Below are positions 31,388-46,600 of a stretch of DNA of 64,000 nucleotides, in pieces. Each line of letters starts with the position of its first letter. Positions within the stretch are counted from its first letter, which is position 1. The notes under the pieces were generated by a model that saw only the letters and a program-made list of their open reading frames with translations, was not told the DNA's origin and ran no database searches. The position numbers were made by a program, and so were the translations under genes. This DNA is from Phoronis australis (lineage: Eukaryota; Phoronida; Phoronidae): NCBI GenBank assembly GCA_002633005.1, contig NMRA01000915.1:36689-100688 (forward strand), read 5' to 3'.

Positions 31388-31518
31388 CTTGCTTTGCGAA
31401 CTGCTGCGTATCTAACACAATCACCCCATCCATAGAATTATAGAAAAAAATTGTAAATAAAAACTTTAAGAAAAAAGGAATTGTTACATTTGTTTGGAAT
31501 GTACAGCGGTACCAAATC

Positions 31519-31644
31519 CTAAAAGTTCTCATAATGGTGCTCGAATGACGTCTTATTCGTCATTTTATTGCTGTTCAAGCATGACTTCTCCACGTTCTTC
31601 GTCAGCCCGGGTGGTCCGCAGCTAAACACACCTATCTTCTTCAC
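31519..31644 (-). CDS. DUOX: DUOX visible exon 28 (C-terminus)
   Basis: [20 protein letters not shown], then EHHYENF and TAG. The terminal HYENF is the universal DUOX ending. Confidence 0.96.
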   Translation of the reverse strand: MKKIGVFSCGPPGLTKNVEKSCLNSNKMTNKTSFEHHYENF

Positions 31645-34600
31645 CTAAAATATAAACCAATGCTGATTCAAGAGTTTTCCAGACTTGACAGTTTACAGTG
31701 TAACATCAGTTCTAATATGATGCCTTGCGTAAATGTGCAAACGAAGACCTTCAAAACAGTGCTGATAGCCATTATGTAAACTAACATTTAATTAACTTTA
31801 AGCCACTTGATGTTGATCAGTATATTCTTTGCAGGCAGCCAGTTTTGTGAATGTAAAAGTGAAACGTATCCTTCCTCAACCACCTTTCTAACTTAAATCA
31901 CCGTTTGTTGTACGTCATTTTGGGCGCACAGAGTGTATAAATACGTGGCGTTACCTTGGGATATTTCTCGTGAACGGACCTGAAGAACGTCTCAAACTCG
32001 GGACGGCCAAAGTGTGTTTTAGCAGTAAGCCCGGTGAACAGGCTTTTTCCGGATATCTTGGTGAAGTGCTCTTCACAGATGTACTGAAATTACATAGACA
32101 CCGAAATTCTTGTCACTCTTTGTTGTCGTACGCCTATACTAAATGTAGTTTTGCACCTAGCAATTGAAATTGAATTTAACTAGTTAAATTCATTTATCGT
32201 CATTATTTCGATATTTGTTAGTTTATTTTTATATCAACCCTTAGGGTTTATTTTAACACTCATTTCTATTTTTATCCTTCAGGTTCTACCTTTGTATTCA
32301 TACACTTCACTACTCTACACCTGATTGGTCACTCATATTTCATTTGTTTACTATGGCGTGGCCTAGTTCATTCAGCCGCCTATCTCGTTGTGTCTACAAG
32401 ACCTTTACGTTTTTCTCAGTATTTTTATTTATACGCAGTTCTTCAGCAAAATTTAACAATGGACGTGGAACTTTCACTTAAAAGCAGTTGCAAGCCAGCC
32501 TTCCGTAGATGAGGAGTAATTTTTGGGCAAGGGAATAACTGCTAGTTCGGTGGCTCTTGAGAGCATGTTCGGCGTATAAAATGACCCCGTGGCGAGCTAA
32601 CTTACTCGCTGGCTCCCTGTGTGCCACTAGGTGGTCAGTAGCCAGCAAGCAGGTATCACTAATTTTCCTCGGGAATCTCTGGCATCAAAGATACTGTATA
32701 GTCTATGCTGGCATGACTGATGGCCTGAAGTGTCTGTTGCTACAGACAAGTCGGTGCTTAAAATTTATGTTCAGGAAATGTGAATCTTAGATATTTTGGT
32801 GGTGCCTTTTCGGAATGCATCTTTCTACTGTCGATGACTTTTGTTTCCGATACTGTCCAGTATGAGTAACACACCGATTAAATTGGACAGATATGTGTTT
32901 ATTGTACATGTATATGCTTCAAGCACGCGGCTATTAAACATCACTGCAGAAACGAAATAGTTGCATTAGCATTAGGCTAAAAATCGTTCACAGTCCGCCA
33001 TTTTTTCACGGTGTTGTAAAGCTAACCAATGACTGCTCAGGTTACATCAACCAATGCTAAAGCGCGTGCCACTGCGTGATACCTGCGTGCTGGCTAGGTA
33101 CGTAGGGCACCAGCGAGGCTAACTTATCGAGTCTGATCTTTAGTAATAACGAGCTTTCATCTCGTCCGATGACTAGTCTCTAACCTGACTAAGGAACAAG
33201 TTAAGACCAGATTTACAATGGTATGTACCGGTACTTCAGTATTATTTTGCCAGATTTATAGGCGCTTTATTGACACAGTGCAGTTTGAAGTACATGCTTA
33301 CATACATACGTGCATACCTTTATGCATACAAGCAGTGCTGTAGTGGGGCGTAGGCGCACGTAAGCGCAGCCCACACCTTTTGGCATCTGAACGTAGCGCC
33401 TACGCACCGTATGTTACATTCAGTGCTCAAGGTGATACGATGGGCTTCGGGCTCCTACTTACCTCTAATTTTACCACTACAGCACTACATACAAGCATAC
33501 GTGCTCCTGCACACATCAGCGTAATGTGAGCAAGATTATCAAGCCTGTCAACAGACTACACCGTCGTGTACGATCAGATGTACGTACATACATACATGCC
33601 GTTAGTTATGATTCAGTTAATAGTTACTTTGTCGGTCGGACGGTCAGAAGTCATGAGTAATTAGACAGGAAGCCTACGTACCAACATGGTTGTCCGTAGA
33701 TCAAACTTTTCAAAGAACTGGGTAATAAAGATGTGGGTCGATACCACATTGTGGACATCAACTTCTTCGACTTGTCGTAATATGTCAATCAACCATTCAA
33801 AATGGCGGTGACTGTTGGTAACCCAGATGAAATACAACTGAAATGAAAAATAATAATCTTTATCAATTGTGATTGTAGACATTGCGGTCGAGACAAAAAA
33901 ATACTGCTTAAATCGAGTTCATGAATGCTCTATAATTTTGATTATTTATTAAAGGTGTCTGAACGGTTTGCAACCTCAAACTCACAACCGTAAACTTTAG
34001 CCGGTAAAAGCTCAAATGCTTTTCAATTTCAGGTACCAGCTAAAAAGATATTTGCTATCACTTTCAAATTATGCTAAACATTTTATTATCGACTTTTCAC
34101 CCAACTAAAAAGTCAACACGTGTAACATGTAACTTCGCATTATCGCATATTACAAATAGTGATTAAAAGTAGCGCTGACTTTACTGTGTATTCTTGCGGA
34201 TGTGTTGAAGGGACTCACCTTTTGGCATTTCATCCGGTACATGCTGTTAATGGACGACAAGTGGACAAAATCCTTGAGGATAGACGCATACGGTGTGACG
34301 CCAATGCCGCCACCAACAAGGACCGAGATGTCATATTTGTACCAATCTTGATGACCCGAACCATAAGGACCATCCAGCAACAACTGAAACGAAGACTTAA
34401 TATCTACATGTATGCTTGGAATCTGTGGTTGCATTGGATTGACTTCGTCGGCTCTGCCGGCTAAAACATGATATCACGATGACGATTTCCGGCTTACAAC
34501 CTTTCAGTGTACAGTTCAGTAGCTGTCTTGCGACTAGAAAAATCTACCCAAATCACGTGTTCTCATTTAAAATACACGACAATGTCTCGCATATTCTCGC

Positions 34601-37600
34601 GAAGTCTTGATTTTTAGCGAGGTCCTAGCGGTAGGTCCTAGGGTTACTGAACTCTACCCAGATGTCTTACCTGGAAAGTCAGTCAAGTGAGTCATGCGAA
34701 GGTGTCTATGGCTGACCAAGACTTTTCGATGGATCTGACTATCGCTGTGAGCCCTAGTTGCAGTTTAGTTCTAATTGTCACATTTGTTTTGGCAGTTTTG
34801 GATGATATTTGGTGAAGAAGCTTCTATTTTGGAGACAACGCCATATAGTGGACATTTTTGTTCTTTAGAGTCTACCTTTTGTCATCTATTGCTGTATCTG
34901 CCAGACTGGACAATCGGCAGATTTGTTTGGACTGACTAGAACATAACTGACGTTAATTTTTGGATGGTACAACTAGTGCGGTGCCCCCTAGTGGCATTTA
35001 TTTTTTCTATCTGTGACTGTATCTCCTAAGCCCCGGAGCGGATCTTTGTGAAATTTGGCACGTGTATTGCCATTAATTTGACAACAGATGAGCAGTTTCA
35101 GTTACAGCTATGGCTGTCAGCGGAATGCGATTTTTTATGTTTGTCCCTGTATCCACTTCTTTGGCGGATTTTCATGAAATAAGACAAAAAGTTTGCACAC
35201 AGGTTTGCTGTATTCTTCGCTACCTAGTGGCCATTTTTAGGATACTAATTAACACACTTAGAATCATACCTTTGCGGTGCAGTCGTGGGCTCATTTTATT
35301 GCTTTGTGTTCCTATTATTGTAAACATCATACCCTAAAATTCGTGTTAAAATGGAATATGCTCCATTCTTGAGATCCCATCAATGCCAATCTGATTTGAA
35401 TCAACTGTTTCTCGTGCTCTTCAGTCCGAATACAGCATGAACAAACTTGCTGACCCTACCTTCGGATACGGTTTCCCGTTTAGGTTCTCCGTATCGAACA
35501 AATATCGCAAGTTCCACGTCCATGGACCGACAGATCTTATGTGAAGTAGCAACGTGTCCTCGTGTGGTGCAGAAGTCAGCGTGAATGGATGGTATTCATT
35601 TTTACCTTGCGAGAGACATGCAATGCGAACCCACTGGCCGGATTTGTACTCGAAATTGGATGGGCGTTTGAATTCTATGCAGTTGATGTCTAAAATTGTA
35701 ATAAAAGTGTAAAAAAACATGATGAAGAACAAGTGGGAGTTGAGGGTGAAAAACGCTTTTTAATCACAGGCTAACGCAACACTTTATGAAGCCGAGGTTA
35801 CACAACTACAGTTGCATGGGTCTGTGGGACCGAAAGTGAGGCCACAACTTCTAGAAAATGAAGCAACTGCCTCTTAGAAATGTGTTGCTTAAAAACCTTA
35901 CAACAGCTTTCAAAATGATAAACTTGTGAAAAGCTTAAACTGAGCCTCGTTTGGAACGTATCGAGTTAGTGTTTTAGAAAAGTAAATCATTCAGTTTTAC
36001 AACGGGATAGTGATCTCAATTGGAACCTGACAGGACAAGAACATTTTTACAAATGGAATCACAGCGAGACCTGAAATGTGTTGCATCAGTCATAAGAAAC
36101 ACGTATATGCTGAACATAAAGAAAACTCATTACCAGACGGCAAGAGTTCTGCCTTGATAACACTAATTTCTATGTTCTTTCGGCTGATGCTAATCAGCTT
36201 GTCGATAGTGAAGAGCACAGCCGGTCCAACGAAATAGATGTAGAACCCCGGAGGTTGTAGCAGTCGTCCGGAGCCATGCAAGAGCAGTAGAATGTACCAC
36301 GGAATGATTAGTTTGTGCGTGATCCAAAAGGCGGCGAAGATGTATTGGCGGGAAGTTTGTGTGGCAAAGATGTAGATGGTAATCATAACTAACGTTGCCA
36401 GAAGACCGGTGATTCCTGGAAAAATAATAACCTTTTCTTTCAAGAAAGCTGACATGGTTCTTTTTGGGTACGCAAGATAGTGATAAATGAGCCTTATACT
36501 GGTCAACACATTTCGAAATGATCAAACTGATTCAACAACTTCAAGTATTTTTAATGTATAATTATCCAAATTGATAATCGGAAACACGTGGCCTTGAATT
36601 TTACGACGCAGAAATACACTAAAGGCATTTACTTATTTTAAATGACCCGACTTACCAGTTATCGTCTCATACAGCCAGAACGCAAAGTTAGGCAGGAAGT
36701 TCGATTTGAAGTACATTTCGTTGAACATACAGAGGTGAGAGATGGGTTGAGTGGACAGGTGATAGAAGTTGAATAAGTGTCCGACAACGTGAATCACTGG
36801 AAGAATCAAATGAGCTATTCAGGCCCGATTCAAATGAAGTTAGCGATCTTATGAGAGAGAGCGAGAGAAGGGGAACTTTGATTACTCCAAAAGTATAAGG
36901 ATTTAAACCAACCTGAGATTACATGAAAATCAACAATTGAAAAGTGAAAAATAATCTTAACACAAAAAGCTTTTTTGGTTCTGGTATCTATCCTTTGCTT
37001 ATTTTGAGACCTGCGTTTACCGACCATGGAACACCCGCCCGCATCAATTTCGGCCAAGCGAATGTTTCGTGTGTGTTTTAAAAAGCTGCACAAAGGCACA
37101 TAAACAAGGTTTGTAGCGCCATGATTTTCCAAGCGATAAGTGGAAGTAAACGATCCTGTATCATTTTCGCTTGTCTCCGTTGGAGCAACTGAAAAACATA
37201 CTGCAGCACCGACTCGACTTTCCGAATAAGCAGAGACCAAAACCAACTATGCTTTGTTGACAGTTCGATAAGTTATTGCACCCGACAGGCAAAACCTGAA
37301 ATATCAAGCTTGCATAATACAGACACGTCACGCAATGCAGCTGTCAAAAGTTAAGTCGCCTTTAATATGACTTTCTGCAACAATACGTGATTCCATATTT
37401 TTCTGAATAGTTTTTACACGTGCATGTTTAGGCTGTTATGGGAAATGTATTAACTCAACAAGAAAACTTTTGATCTGGCATTTTGTCGAAATAATTAAGG
37501 AGGGCTATTGAGCTTAGGAAGAAATGTGGGCGTGCACAGTTGCACTTTTGAGTGTATGAGTGATGTGTCTAACGGAAAAAGTGTTAGATGCGTTATGTCA

Positions 37601-40600
37601 CTCTGTCTGCCAGGAGTGCATTTCAGCTTTCTGAATATGCGTGCGTGCGTGTGACGCTAATAACATTCACCCATATGAAATCTGTGTAGTTTGATGTTCC
37701 TTTACCACATTTTAATTTAAATCCACATTTTTGACACTTTTGACAACCCTCTTGCATTAACAGTGACCGTACAATAACCTTCAGGTTATCACACGGGCGT
37801 GCGACACGGTTATTGCACGGGTGTATCAACGATGCACGCGGTATAAACGAGGAACACTTGGACAATAGATGTTAACTGTTGAAAATGCCACTTGGCTATA
37901 ATTGAGTCAGTGATACATATAGAAAAGTAACGTTTCTATGTGAGCATAATGTGACCAAAGGTAAATAAAGGATTTCGGTAATGGTTTGATATTTGAGAAC
38001 CAGTTTTCTCCACTGAATAACGGGCATCAAAGTGGTTCTCAAAATACGGGCACGTTATATCAGACTATTGCTAGGATTTCGATGAAATACGAAGGGAATT
38101 TTGAACGTCGAAAGAAATAAATGGGAATCGACTCCTACACTACCTGTAAAAAATAAGCCAGTCCAAGCGACGTTTTTGTGAAAAGCCACGCTGGAGTCGA
38201 ACGGCACGTAGAGGTTGAGAAAAGTTTCTCTCAGCCACGTGATCATGTTGCGGCACATCGTCAGCAGGATCAATCCATAACAGAAACCAAGAGCATTAGC
38301 GCCACCTCTTGAGAAAGAAACACCGTATCCTGTCAGACGTCTAACACCAGTATGCTCTGTTTCAACGGCGTAATCTATGGAACAATGAATACGGTTATTG
38401 AAATACCTGTCATTTGCTTTTGACCAGAACGAAAGACCAGTAATATATGAACGTCAGAAATTGCGATAACTGTTCATCTTTTTCTTGTTTATTATTGTCA
38501 TCTTAATTTCATAGTGAAATGTTCACACGACATACAACTTATGCTGATAAAATGCGTACATGTAGTTGTCAACTTTTAGAAACTACTTTGGGACGGTGAG
38601 CTTATAGATTTATGAATTCTTTATTTGTTATATTTGCAACAACATCTTCATTGGATATTACGCAATGTTACGGTCGGCGATTACTCAGTTGAGGACGACT
38701 TGAGAATTAACGACCAAAACGGAGCGCAACACCCCAAATAGCAAGTAAGCAAACAATGAATCGCTTAATTCTATGTATTTGTGGTTAATGACGGTAGCTT
38801 TTAGATTTTACTTACGGTAAAACTTGTCAGCGAACAGTCCAATGCAAATGCCGTAAAACAGAACCAAATAGAAAATGTGTTGCTTATGGTTCTCTATAAA
38901 ATGAAGAAACCAGTTGAGTTTGGCGCGAACGGGGTTGTACTTCTCGCGAATTCCGCTTACCCTCACGGTACTGAAATAAAGTTACAAAAATATCAACCAA
39001 AATCAAGGTAAGCCTATGAGTCTTTGTACGTTGTGTTGTTTGGTTTCTAATAAGTTTAGATCAGTGTTAAAAGGCAGTAAACCTCAAAGAAACTATGAGT
39101 ACTAGCTTTTTTCACAATCAGTAAGAACATTTACCCTTGACAGTTTCGGCTCCTATCAGCAGCCATCTTCCGAAGTTGTCAGACGCTAGGTGGCGTGGTG
39201 ATCAGGCCTATTCCCTCCATAGTCCTTGTTCATGGCTGATCCGGAACAGCCTGATCACCACGCCACCTAGTGTCTAATAACTTCGGAAGTTGGCTACTGA
39301 TGAGAGCCGAAACTATCAAGGGTAAATATATTCTTACTGGTTGTGAAAAAGAAACTCCTACTCATCTACTCTACCAACCTTATAAAAATGTTTAGTGATA
39401 CTCGAAGAAACTACATTTCTATTTGGACATACTTTGGCTATGAAATTGGTCTCAACTTGTTCTTTACTCAGATGAGAAGTGATTTAAATTGACAGTTCGT
39501 CATTTTTCGAAGCCTCGCGAATCAACTTTCATTTAGGGACAGCAGTAATGACCTATCACTTCTATCTAAGCCTAGAGAAAGCACCTATTTTAAATCAGAA
39601 ATAACTTGAAGACAATTTCATAACGGTAAGTGGTCTATATACACATGCAAAATTGTTAGTATTTGTGACGAACAGTAGGTCTGTAGCCACTATATATAAA
39701 ATTTGTTAAAGTTAGTTTGTACAATCCAACGGTATGTTGCTGTCTAACTGCTATGTGTTGTTTCAATAAGTAAATAAAGTAACATTTTTTCCACGAAGGT
39801 TCGACATCCATCACAAGACGCAATGTTATCGTACCTTTGAACAGCTATGTCGTCGTTTGGTTTGTTCGCAGGCTCCCTCGGTCCTCTTTTGGTTACACTT
39901 GAAGTCGACGATGACGAAGACGAGCCGATTCTTCTGTCACGTTTAGTGGGTGGACGTGTTTTGACTTCCTTTTTCAACCCTTTCCAGTCCAGTCTCATCG
40001 ACTGCATATGGCCTGACATCAATTTCTGAAAGCCTTCAAAATTTATGGCACGCGACGGGTCTACACCGGCCGCCTCGTACCAAGAGTCGATGATTTTGTT
40101 CGTCTCCTCTACGCCCATGTTAGTATTCGCCATTTCTGTCAACGACCTTTTTAAAACATAATGATGCCATTAACCACTTCTTTATTCATCAAATGTTTCA
40201 GATTTATTTACTTGTGAAAGTGCTAAACACAAACTAATTTTCAATACCGGAGTCTGTAACAGATTTTGAAGGACGCTATGCCTCATATACCCAAAGAGAT
40301 TTTTGAACTGCCATTTGTTAGGTTTGTGTTTACGAGTGGAGACGTACCTTTGTTACTTATGCGGCTGATGCCACAATAACAAATAAATCAAAGCATTCCA
40401 AACAGTTTCACTTTCTGTAACTCACTCAAGACAAGATGTCAAGTAAAGAGACAAAATTATTCACCACATTTTTTGATTCATTCCTTGACCATTTGTTTAC
40501 TAAAACAATTTATGCAATTTATCTCAGTAACTAGGAGTTACGGGTATATTCTCAAAGACCTTGTGATTTTACTTAAGTGACATTTAATAATTTTCAGAAA

Positions 40601-43600
40601 AAATAGTTACGTGAAGCGTAAGACCAAAGTTCTGTCTTAGTATTACATCACTTTCGTGGAAGAGATCTCAGACCAAGTTATGCGCACTTTTCTTACATAG
40701 GTAACTACCTCTTAATGGATCATTCTTTCACAGGACGACTACAGCAGAGATACCAAAGTGAAAGAAGGTATTTTGAGGTAAGACCTCATCCTAGATATCT
40801 CCTTACCAGTACTACCTTTCGTGGAATTGTTTTATTTTTACCACTATCCGTATGAATTGGTACTATGTCGACTTGCAAGGCAGTAAACATAGTAAAATAC
40901 TCCTTCCATAAATATTCCGCAGTAATACAGTGGAAAACCTACTTTAACAAACCCTTTAGTTCTCCTTTTCCAAGACTACCATCATTGTCACGATCGTACA
41001 TTTTGAAGAGAAGTTGAAGTCTGCTCTCCTCTGAACCTAAAATGCGAAAGGCTGATTTATTTAACAATTCATAATTATATACCTCAATGGTGCTGTGCAA
41101 TAGTTTGAACCGTTCTGACGTACGTCCATTCCCGAAACTCGTTTCTGCGTCGAGAGTTCTAATGTGTCCACAAAATTAGAAGTTGTGATGTCAATTCCTC
41201 TCTAGCACAAATCTAGAACAGTCACATAACCTTTGTAAATTTCACATGAAAAGTAAACATTGTAGATCACAAAGTGTACCTTTGGAAAACAGCGCCACGG
41301 CGTATAATAACTCTCGGAATGAGATATACCCGTTCTTGTCCTTATCCAGTAGGTCAAACATCAACTCCACGAAAGAGGAGTCTGGTTTAAGCGACAAAGA
41401 CTCGGCGAATTCAGCCTGCAGACAAATGTAAAACAGATGCGACTTCGTCATTGCCATTAAAAAAAAGACAACGTGTGTTCCAAAAGTTGAAGGTCATTGA
41501 TATATTAAATGATAAAGACATACTCAATAGATGAGAAGCTATAAATGATATATGGAAAGATGACATAAAAAGTGTACAGCAGTTATTTCATGCAATCGAA
41601 AACAAGTGAAATGACTTTTCTTACTTTTGAAAGCTCACAATCCATGATCTCTCGTGCCTTTTCACGTCCCTCGCTAAGAGTAAATATGCCGTCGACCTCC
41701 TCGTCATACGTCTCGATCTGAAAGAAAACCGGACTAAGACTGATAAGTCGTTCTTTGGTATCGGAATGTCATCGGATTGATTGATAAGACTAAGGCATAT
41801 AGCTAATGTGTATATTACAAAAATCTCAATTATTCATTCAAGAATTGATTCTTTTGCTTACACCAAAAATCAACTGATTCAAAAATAGTTCTTGTTCTAC
41901 TGATCAGGAAATTCTGTAAACATCTCTAGCTGTATCGTAATCCAAGTATGCGCCAGATATCAAACAGAATTCTGATCCCGAGAAGTTTAGCTAAAAGCAG
42001 TGTCATTCTTCTGACACGGACAATAAATTCTGGACTAATAATCTTTCTCGTCGCATTCGATTGCAACTTGACATATTTGTGACTCGCCTCTGCGGTGCGA
42101 CGAGGGCCAGTTGATTGCGTCATTTTACTTAACTTCGAGAACATGTCGACTGAAAAGGTGATACACGTATTTAGAGACTCATTTGTATTATGTGTGCATT
42201 TGACTGGGTTCTTCCTTGCCATTCCCAGAAAACAAAGCACTCCAATAGAAACCAAGTACCAACCTCGGCAAAGACACTCTTAAAAAACTTCTCCAAAAGC
42301 ATCTGCCTTTTAATCTTCGTGTTGGCTTGTTTGTGCAAGGACTTGCGACTTCCCATGTGGCACGTGACCTGTTTTCCGCTCTTTTCCAAGAACTCCTTTA
42401 GAATCGTAAGAAATTCCTGGCGCAATTCGTAGCTACTGAATTCAATCACCTGAAACAGTTACAGTTTTGAAGTAGAATTTAAGTGCACAATGTATAGTAC
42501 AAGAATTTACAGACGTATATTTCACGTGCCGGTCAATTGGAGCATCCCATTTTACAATAAAGTTAGCTTGAAATCGTGATCAGATTTAAAAAGCACTTTG
42601 CGATGTCCCACGACTTATAGGGACGGAAAGTGATTACTGCTCCAAACTGGAGACAACCTGTGGCCTAGTCCTTGCACTATCATACTCAGACCGGCAAAAT
42701 ACAAGAAAACTAACTTTTAAAATTTGAAGTTAGTGCCATAGCATTGTGAGTCGCATATTAGCATATTAACCACGTGTGCTCTAAAACTAGAGTTCAACTG
42801 GTAATTTTCTAGTTGAACTTTGACCTCATATAACTTCCACAAAAGTGGCAAGGTTTAGAATCAAGATGGCGGAATCTCTTAGACTAAGGTGACGTCACAA
42901 CTTCCGGCACTATCACATGCCCGCTTGAAGTAATCCAGTGGATCGCCGGACCCTCGAATAGGCGCCACTTATGGTGGTGGGATCGCCACCACCGTCGTTA
43001 AAATATTTACATTACCTTCAAATTATTATCGTCAGGGGTGTTTATTCTTAGAGAAACGTTAAAGTTTAAAATTCCAGCCATTGGGCTGAAGAAGAATCTT
43101 ACCAAGTCGTATTCCTTTGGTACATAGAGTAGTAACGTAGTTCTCTTGGCGTCGCCGTTAATACCTATGAGAACGGTGTCTGTATTTCGAAAGCTCAGCT
43201 CTCGGTAGAGCTTTCCGGAGGGGCTGTTAACCAAAAGGACCAAATTGTCTTCGCTCTCCAAGCGAATTTCTACTGTTCGTGTGTTTTCGCCAATTCCAAG
43301 CCATTCAGTAGCTGTAAGTGTATCCATCGTTATTAATATCATCCAAATTTTCGTTATTTTCCTTTTCTTACGCGATAGTAAGCAAAGCAAGTTAAAAGCG
43401 GATCAAAATTCAAATCTGGCTTTCAAAAACAGAAATATAAAAACACTACAGTCAATTAAGCGTGTTGTACATAGTCATGTAGGACCCTAGAAAAATGTCC
43501 AAAATTTGTAAAATTTGGAACACCGCATCTCAAAGTGACTGATCGAATTTATACGAAACTTTCGCATGACAGGATTTATGCACTGTTCTCTGTTATGAAT

Positions 43601-46600
43601 TGGTTTTAAAATGATGTACTTTTGCAGGAGGGTTATCAAGAATAGAACTTTTAAGATTTTTATGAAAAAAAAATCAAAAAAATGCATGAAACAAAATGAC
43701 AACTTAGAAAGCTGTAAAAACATCTTCGAGATTTCATCATGAACATTTATATCAATTGAAATTTAGTAATTGATAGACTTGTTTTTCTATGGGTGGACGT
43801 TTTTTTGCTACATTTTACTAAAATACAAGGTCACGTGACCCAATTAATGCCAGATTGTATAAAATTAAACAACAAATTTTTCATGCTTTCTACTTTCAGA
43901 AAATTTATACTTTTTCTGGGTTAAAAATCTTTTGTTCTGCAGATATTTGGCTAAATACAAGGACTAGTCGATAAGGTCCTGCATAACCTTAAAGATACAA
44001 TAGCCGCTGATACACAACGGATAGTGAAGATTCGACCGTGGTGACTTTTGTGTTGTTTCAAGCCTCCACCAGAGTCGCTGCGATCTTAAACTTTCTTAAC
44101 TTGTAAGACCCGAAAGGGCTCAATCGCCACCTGATATAGTTTCTCTTAGCCGCTAAAGCTCGGGTTTGGACATTCTATAGGAATGTTTAGCATGACGTCA
44201 TTATGACGTTTTGGACACAGTTTGACGGCATGTCTATTCTTATTTCTGGGTCCAAATTGCGTCATCTACTGCCATGACTCGTCATCATAAACATCCGTAT
44301 AGTAGAAGCGGGCGTTTGGGGAAAGATTATAAACTATTGCTACGTGGCAGTGCAAAGTTTAGACCTCTTTGTTATATCGAATAACATGTACAGCAACTAT
44401 CACACAATGGATCTACTCCTCGATGTTCCCCTGGTAGAACGCCAACGACATATCCCTACCAAAATGAGATGATATCTTTAGTCGCTTGTCTGTAGTCTCC
44501 AGGCAAACACTTTTGCGCCTTTGGGTTCGCACCACGAAATCCATAACGGGGCCTAGTCAAGATGAAGCGTGACGGTCGTGATTAAATACAAAGCAATCGT
44601 ATTTCTATGCTATACAGTACACTATCAGTGCAAAGCGAGGCTGAGCGCGCAATCTCTTGGCTCACAACTTGGGTAACTATCGTGTTGGTACACGTATGTA
44701 GTGTTAGATGATCTATGGAGCAAGAAAAGTAAAGCACTTGTTCGCGATTGTAGAGTAGTTGTTGATTTTTGGGCCTTCGAGAGCGCGCGCAATCTCGCTT
44801 TAACCGACTTTAATATCGGCTAAAGCGCCGTTACAAAATGACTGAACGTATATACACGATTTTAAATTACTCTAATACTATTCACAAAATAAAATTCTTA
44901 ACTCGATCTCCGTTAAAAAAGTGCAACGTACAGATGATATGTTTCGCTAGAATTACAGAGTTTGAAGATACTGAGCAACTGAAACGCGTACTGGTGTTTA
45001 GTTGCAATGGTTTAACAAGCCTCCTCCACCGTAAAATGTCGTAATCCTAGGTCTGGGTTCTAATCTCTGAACTCGAAAGCGAACTCGAAATAATTTTCAA
45101 CATTTTCCGTTCTACCTTAACACGAACTTAAAGATGCATTGTCTCATTAAATTGTGAATATGAAAATGAAGTACTAGTTTACAAACAACTTCGGGTCCTC
45201 CAGTGAGCCGGAAACCATCCGAGAACCAGTTACGATTACAATCTCGCAAAATAATATTTCATCATGGAAGGCGGACACCGGATGCCGGCCACCGACAACT
45301 GAGGTCTGACTACTTGGCCGACACCCCTCACGGTGACCACAATGAACGCATTCGTTCTGTAATTTCATTTTGCCGTCACCTTGGACAATATTCATCATCA
45401 TGCAATTTTGCGTCTCTGGTAGTGCAAATTCTAGGTTTTTGCACACACTTCTCGTCCACATTCATTAGGACGACACGGGAATCCTAGGGAAACCCCCACA
45501 ACATTGTCGCTACCCTAATGAAACAAGGGACAGTTTTTATTATTATTTGTTTATTTCAGTATTAAACAACGATTGCGTAATATTCGGAATTACTAGGGTT
45601 TTTACATGTTCACAGTTGTTTTTAAGTGTATCGATTGTGGTGTTTTCTTTGAAACCGCAATTTATTTACAAGTTATTTCTTTTCCTGGTTATACTTGTAT
45701 ACTCAGTTCTCCAGGAAGTCGCTAGGTTAGGCTTGCTACAAATTTAAATGTTCACGGTTTTAATGAGACATAGCATCTTCAAAATATGTGTCTAATATTG
45801 AATACAATATGGTTTGCGCAAATGAGTGTCTCGTCCGAGTTCAAACTTCATTACTAAACTGAATTACAAACTTGAATAAAAACTCCGAATTTCGAGTAAT
45901 AATGACTCGACCTTTCAAATTCTGACTCAAACTTACAATTAATTTAATCCTCGGGTCATCAGATGCAAATTAGGATGAGAAAGTCATCCACGTAATGTAT
46001 GATTGTACTGTAACACAGATTAATAGACACTGATCTTGAGTTCGCACAAAAATAGAGCACAAGGGGATACGTCAAAAATCTCGAGTACAAAGACTAGAAA
46101 CCGGGCCCTGGTATACTTTTGCGGAACTAAGCGTACGCATAAACTGATGCATTCCCTTAACCAATATTCTGTCGTATTTAAAGCTGCATTACGCCCTGTT
46201 TGGCTGACTCAAATAAAAACTGAATTAGGCGTTTTAATCTTAAAAAATGGTCTCGTAATATTCGTTACCGTGATAGGATTCTTTTTCCGCTACCATCAGA
46301 GCAACCCTGAAACTGCGAATTTCAATGGCGCATGTGCGCGTTGTCCATGGCTTGAGCTCGTAACGGATATAAAATACTGTCACAGTAAGAAGCATTATGA
46401 GACTCATTTTATAAGAGTGAATGGATTAATTCTATTTTCGTTTCTAGCTAGCAGAACAGAGCGAAGTGCAACTTTACTATCTAGATAACCGCTTAAGCTT
46501 CATACCTCGTAAATAGTTATTTTACGAGTTGAAAATTTCTGATTTGGTTTCATCTGTCTGTTCCTCAGCACGTGATTTCAAGTATAAATATTTTGAATGC

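Noticed and set aside
46036-46488. 150-codon + strand frame (and a 116-codon version at 47674–48024)
   Set aside because: The two copies of the duplicated block disagree: copy B stops early after substitutions, there is no domain and no splice evidence.
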